From the NCBI RefSeq assembly GCF_014805625.2, contig NW_023998464.1, forward strand, positions 4,717,769 to 4,781,768: a stretch of 64,000 bases of DNA, in the 5' to 3' direction. The position numbers were made by a program, and so were the translations under genes. The notes below the pieces were generated by a model. That model was not told where the DNA came from, searched no databases, and saw nothing but the letters and a program-made list of their open reading frames with translations. Origin of the DNA: Glossina fuscipes. Taxonomy: Eukaryota; Arthropoda; Insecta; Diptera; Glossinidae. Position 1 is the stretch's first letter. Every line of letters starts with the position of its first letter. Of the stretch, positions 60,826 through 64,000 are shown in pieces.

Positions 60826-60850
60826 ATGGCAACCTCTAAAAGGTTGCCAT
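60826..60850. repeat. Perfect 10-bp stem-loop
   Basis: atggcaacct (60826-60835) and aggttgccat (60841-60850) flank a ctaaa loop. It is perfect and of mixed composition. No gene end lies beside it. Confidence 0.6.
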
Positions 60851-61194
60851 CTTGAAAATGAACCTTTAATTTGCAATGCAACTGAAAAGAACTGTTTTGC
60901 CAAATTCTCCGCACAAAAGACATGATTCGCTGATGAAATTGGTAGAAAGATGGAAACATTGTTTTCCAAGGATGAATTTAAACACAATAATATCCATAAT
61001 AGGATAATTTTCTTCAACAAAATAAAATGAATTAACTGATAGGGTCTATTCAATGTCTGCCATTTCGGAAAGGAGTGCAGCAATAATTTTATCAAATTTT
61101 TTATACGGTTTTAGATCAATTTTCTGTTTTCTTTTTAGAATTCTGGAGTTTTCAATATGTTACTGAGCTTTCATAATATTTTTTAGGCAATAAG

Positions 61195-61345
61195 GATAAT
61201 ATTTTCCTTATGTTCGAACACCGATCGGTGTGTATTAGCGACGGTTCTAAGCCTATTTAGTGATAGGCAAACTCCATCCGATTCTGAACCGATTTAGTCG
61301 TGTGCGTCCGTCGGTCATTTTCAACACAAAAAAGGTGATATAAGC
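61195..61345 (-). repeat. Interspersed repeat family A, weak fragment
   Basis: It has a ccgattctgaaccgatttag block followed by tcgtgtgcgtccgtcggtca. This resembles the reverse-oriented family A segment at 63670-63730 (cgaattctaaaccgatttaa, then a gtgttcgtctgtcagcc block). It is short and diverged. Confidence 0.35.
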
Positions 61346-62073
61346 TGGAAGACAGGAAGGAAGGTAAGAAAGTAATTTTTATATATTCATAACTTCAAAC
61401 AAATGTCAAAATATAAGGCCGAAGGTATTAACGATTTCTTTTGAGAAGAACATAATTTTCTTATTTATTTCGTTGCTTGAGGTTTCTACACTGACTTAGC
61501 AGACAGTGACGCTAATATAAAGCAACTTTCAAACACTTATTTAATATGACTGTGAACTAAATCTGACTTGCTTCACTTTTTTAAGACCTTTCTTTGGTGC
61601 TTCTTTGTGACTGAACGTTCCCTTTTAATGAAATAAAATCGATTTAAACGTTAGGAAACGAAAGTACTCAATTCTTTCAGGTAGCAAGATAAGGAAACTT
61701 TGCCAAAGATTGTCCTTATTGATGTTTGAGTACAGTGCATTTAACATTAAAATTGTCATCATTTTCACTATGATTTTAGATTCAAAATATTACATAAAGC
61801 TTGTTAGTCGTTTAGTATCAAATCTTTTGGCAAAGTACGCCAATAACTGCCGTCCAGTTTTAAAGAAAGACGCGTGATCGGTGAAATGGGCGCATATGTA
61901 ATATTTTATTATTATTATTATTCAATTAAAAACGGCGGAAAACGCGCGCTTAAATCTTGCGACCTAAGCTCAAACGGATTAAACAAAAATGCTGCCTTTT
62001 TTTGTTTGTATAAAAAATCACAAAATATAAACTAAAATTCTGGCCAAATTCTGCAATCGATCGAATAAGTTTC

Positions 62074-62087
62074 ACATGGCGCCATGT
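62074..62087. repeat. 14-bp perfect palindrome acatggcgccatgt
   Basis: A GC-rich perfect palindrome with no loop, followed by gtaacaccctcagac. It could be a protein-binding site or chance. I see no element boundary that it would belong to. Confidence 0.5.
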
Positions 62088-62495
62088 AACACCCTCAGAC
62101 AGTACGAATTATGTAAAATGTAAAGCGCAGCAGTACCAACCAACGCGCATTGTGAACAATAGATAATTCTATCAATTATTACAATTCTAACAAATCTTTA
62201 ACGCTTGTTACCCGGCCGGCATTCATTAAATAGAATTTTTAATGGGATTCATTTTGTGATCTATCTCTCTCTCTCTCTTTTTTTCTCACTTCACAATTAA
62301 CCGTATAGAATTTCCAAAAAATGAAGTAATTTTCCATTTTTTTAACGGCGAAAAACTCGTTATTCGAGAAAAATGTATTCACATATGAAAAGAATAAATA
62401 AATATAATATAATGTGTTGACCTTCAACATAAACATTATGCTTAATATAATGAACCAGTGACGTAAAAATACAAATGCATTAAGTCTATAGAAAG

Positions 62496-62570
62496 TATAT
62501 AAGGCGACGTGAGAGAACAGAGAAAAGAGAAGAGAGAAAAAGAGAGAAAAAGAGAGAGGACAAATACAAC
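62496..62570 (+). promoter_or_regulatory. Candidate TATA promoter with GAGA tract
   Basis: tatataagg at 62496-62504 is a strong TATA box. About 10 bp downstream begins a run of GAGAG repeats (62512-62560), and a (CT)n tract, the same motif on the other strand, lies about 220 bp upstream (62263-62278). GAGA-factor sites around a TATA box are typical of regulated fly promoters. No open frame or exon follows within the window that I can identify. Confidence 0.3.
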
Positions 62571-63599
62571 CTGTCTGCTCAGAAATAACTGCTTTCTTAA
62601 CTTCTCAATGAAAAGCTGTCGACGCTAAACATAAATTATTGCTCCATGTTAGGAAAAGCTTGATAAGGGCCGAGTCTATTAGCAGCTAAAAAGGAAAGCT
62701 TTAGTAAAGTGTCCTTGCAAGCTGAGAACAACAACTTCTATGTTTTAAGCTGTTTATTTGATATATTTAAGCTTTGCATTTTGAAAAGCTTTATATTCAA
62801 ATAATTTGCTATAGATAGTTAGATGGTGTCAGTCATACTTCTTTGGGATGAAGGTCAGCAAACAAACCCTATCGACCACGATTTTTATTAGGCAAGGTTA
62901 TGTTCGACTTTGCTTAACTATGCTCAACTATGAATTTTGTATTGTCCTGACTACAAGTAATGTGAAGTTTGAATACATAAACTAGGGCGTTATGAGGGTG
63001 AATGAGTACCACACTTGGCATAATAGTTATTTATTTTTATTGTTGTTGATATTTTCATCATTATTAATGTAGCAGAATGCCGAAGCATAACCTTGACAAA
63101 TAACAATAAAAAAAACGTTTGTGGTACATGCGAGAAAGACACCGCTTTTCATAAATTAATACGCCGTTTAGGAATGTGTAGAACATATTCAAAATCTTTT
63201 TGTTTTTGTTTGCTTATAGCTTTATAGCAGACTAAAGTCAGCGCAAAGGAAAGCGGCAAAGACCTGCAATAAGCTACAGTGCAAAACGAACGATGCAGAC
63301 AAAAGCCTTTAAATATCAAACTCTTGCGCAGGAAGGGACTGATCGTTAGCTTTTAACTTGTCTCATAACAAGTTCGTGTGGTTAATTAACAATGAGGGAT
63401 GACCATGAAATCTGAAACTCCGACTGGCTTTCTGTCTATTAAACACATTACTGAATAAGTCCGCAAAACGACGTACAGGGTTAAAGTGAGTATTGACAAA
63501 TGCATATGAAACCAACTGTCAGATTGTCGGATTGATTTTCATAAATTTCGTTTAAAAGTTCATACCATCTAAAAAGTTCAACACCGATGGATGAGTGGT

Positions 63600-63960
63600 A
63601 AATTCACTTTGTCAAAATGTTTGAAACACCCAGAAGGGAGCTTGAGAGACCCCTTAATATATGAGTACTCTATTCTCGGTAAATATCGAATTCTAAACCG
63701 ATTTAAACGTGTTCGTCTGTCAGCCTGTGCCACCAATCGACTTTATATTTGGCAGTAACACTGGAAGTTCTTGCACGTAGGTCGATATCACGATTGAACC
63801 AGATCGTTCAAAGTACATGACAACAGTACAATATAATCTGATGCCACTTTTCTTGTTACAAATAAAAAAAGTCCTGTTTTTCGCTCGTTACTTCTAATCC
63901 ACAACAGATACAGTGACAACCACTAAAACATTATGCTCGACGGCGCTTCGTCTAACACTC
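63600..63960 (-). repeat. Interspersed repeat family A, reverse-oriented copy
   Basis: It has gtttgaaacacccagaaggg, then agcttgagagaccccttaat, tctaaaccgatttaaacgtg, a ttcgtctgtcagcc tract and a ggaagttcttgcacgtaggt block, ending near cgctcgttacttctaatcca. This is the reverse complement of the family A body, best compared with 35803-36270. The palindromic end is not reached before the window closes. Confidence 0.6.
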
Positions 63961-64000
63961 GATTGATTTGGCAACAATACATCAAAAATTATACATTATT

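Larger units (their letters stand above)
58257..63595. other. Gene-less stretch with scattered simple repeats and promoter-like motifs
   Basis: About 5.3 kb without a supported gene. Frames 59523-59723, 59821-60003, 60269-60457, 60772-61095 and 62239-62436 show no recognisable domain. Simple repeats include (GT)n at about 58636-58664, (ATT)n at 59299-59326 and 61902-61920, (CT)n at 62263-62278 and a GA-rich tract at 62512-62560. Confidence 0.45.

Noticed and set aside
60860..61000. Possible mariner C-terminus (MKLVERWKHC-like reading, plus)
   Set aside because: Only about 10 residues fit, the next block (the D-G-D-Y motif) is missing, and an antisense 107-codon frame overlaps. Too weak to call without a search.
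60772..61095. 107-codon minus-strand frame
   Set aside because: Leu/Ile/Phe-rich with no recognisable motif; it spans the perfect hairpin at 60826-60850.
62496..62504. Assigning the right-edge TATA box to a specific gene
   Set aside because: No downstream coding sequence is visible in the window, so only a candidate regulatory call is justified.
1..64000. tRNA, rRNA, snRNA and CRISPR arrays
   Set aside because: I looked for B-box-like strings with cloverleaf context and for regularly spaced repeats and found none that hold up. A tRNAscan-SE and Infernal run would be decisive.

Overview
This 64 kb window is AT-rich animal DNA. It most resembles an intergenic or intronic stretch from a brachyceran fly, possibly a tephritid. 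That placement is an inference from dipteran-style (CATA)n, (TAA)n and (CAA)n tracts, 55-bp introns, remnants of R1/I/Jockey-type LINEs, mariner and Tc1 elements, and an insect-like ITPase gene fragment. I see no bacterial-type genes, no CRISPR array, no rRNA and no convincing tRNA. No intact full-length protein-coding gene is visible. Almost all ATG-to-stop reading frames here are chance openings of 60-146 codons.

Layout. 0-5 kb: gene-poor, with a perfect DRE octamer at 710 and a decayed LINE ORF1 with two CCHC knuckles on the minus strand (3.6-4.0 kb). 5-13 kb: several copies of a short interspersed repeat (family B). Between them lies the best single-gene signal, a two-exon ITPA (inosine triphosphatase) fragment with its 55-bp intron (9.58-9.97 kb, minus). 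It sits back to back with an unrecognised open exon-like segment (10.0-10.3 kb, plus). 16.6-19.1 kb: large copies of a second interspersed family (A) with a palindromic terminus. 19-32 kb: mostly unique sequence with two strong hairpins, a possible LINE C-terminus (24.6-25.0 kb, minus) and more family A. 32.3-32.8 kb: dead mariner. 34-39 kb: more A and B copies. 43.3-47.3 kb: dead Tc1 (minus), an unidentified multi-segment decayed coding region (minus), then a Jockey-like LINE reverse transcriptase with its 3' tail (plus). 47.3-48.2 kb: unidentified coding-like patch. 49-53 kb: tandem family A copies, the 3' end of an I-like LINE with a (TAA)n tail, and a family B copy. 53.4-53.7 kb: another unidentified decayed reading frame. 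54-56.2 kb: a 200-bp direct repeat pair about 2 kb apart around low-complexity DNA. 57.7-58.3 kb: internally deleted mariner with a recognisable terminal inverted repeat. 58-64 kb: gene-poor DNA with promoter-like TATA and GAGA signals and a final family A copy.

The parts do not form a pathway. The window reads as a graveyard of different transposon classes with a few captured or decayed gene pieces. The items most worth follow-up are the unidentified decayed coding regions, the ITPA fragment with its back-to-back neighbour, and the hairpin-ended interspersed family. Coordinates of decayed elements are approximate, usually within 20-50 bp.
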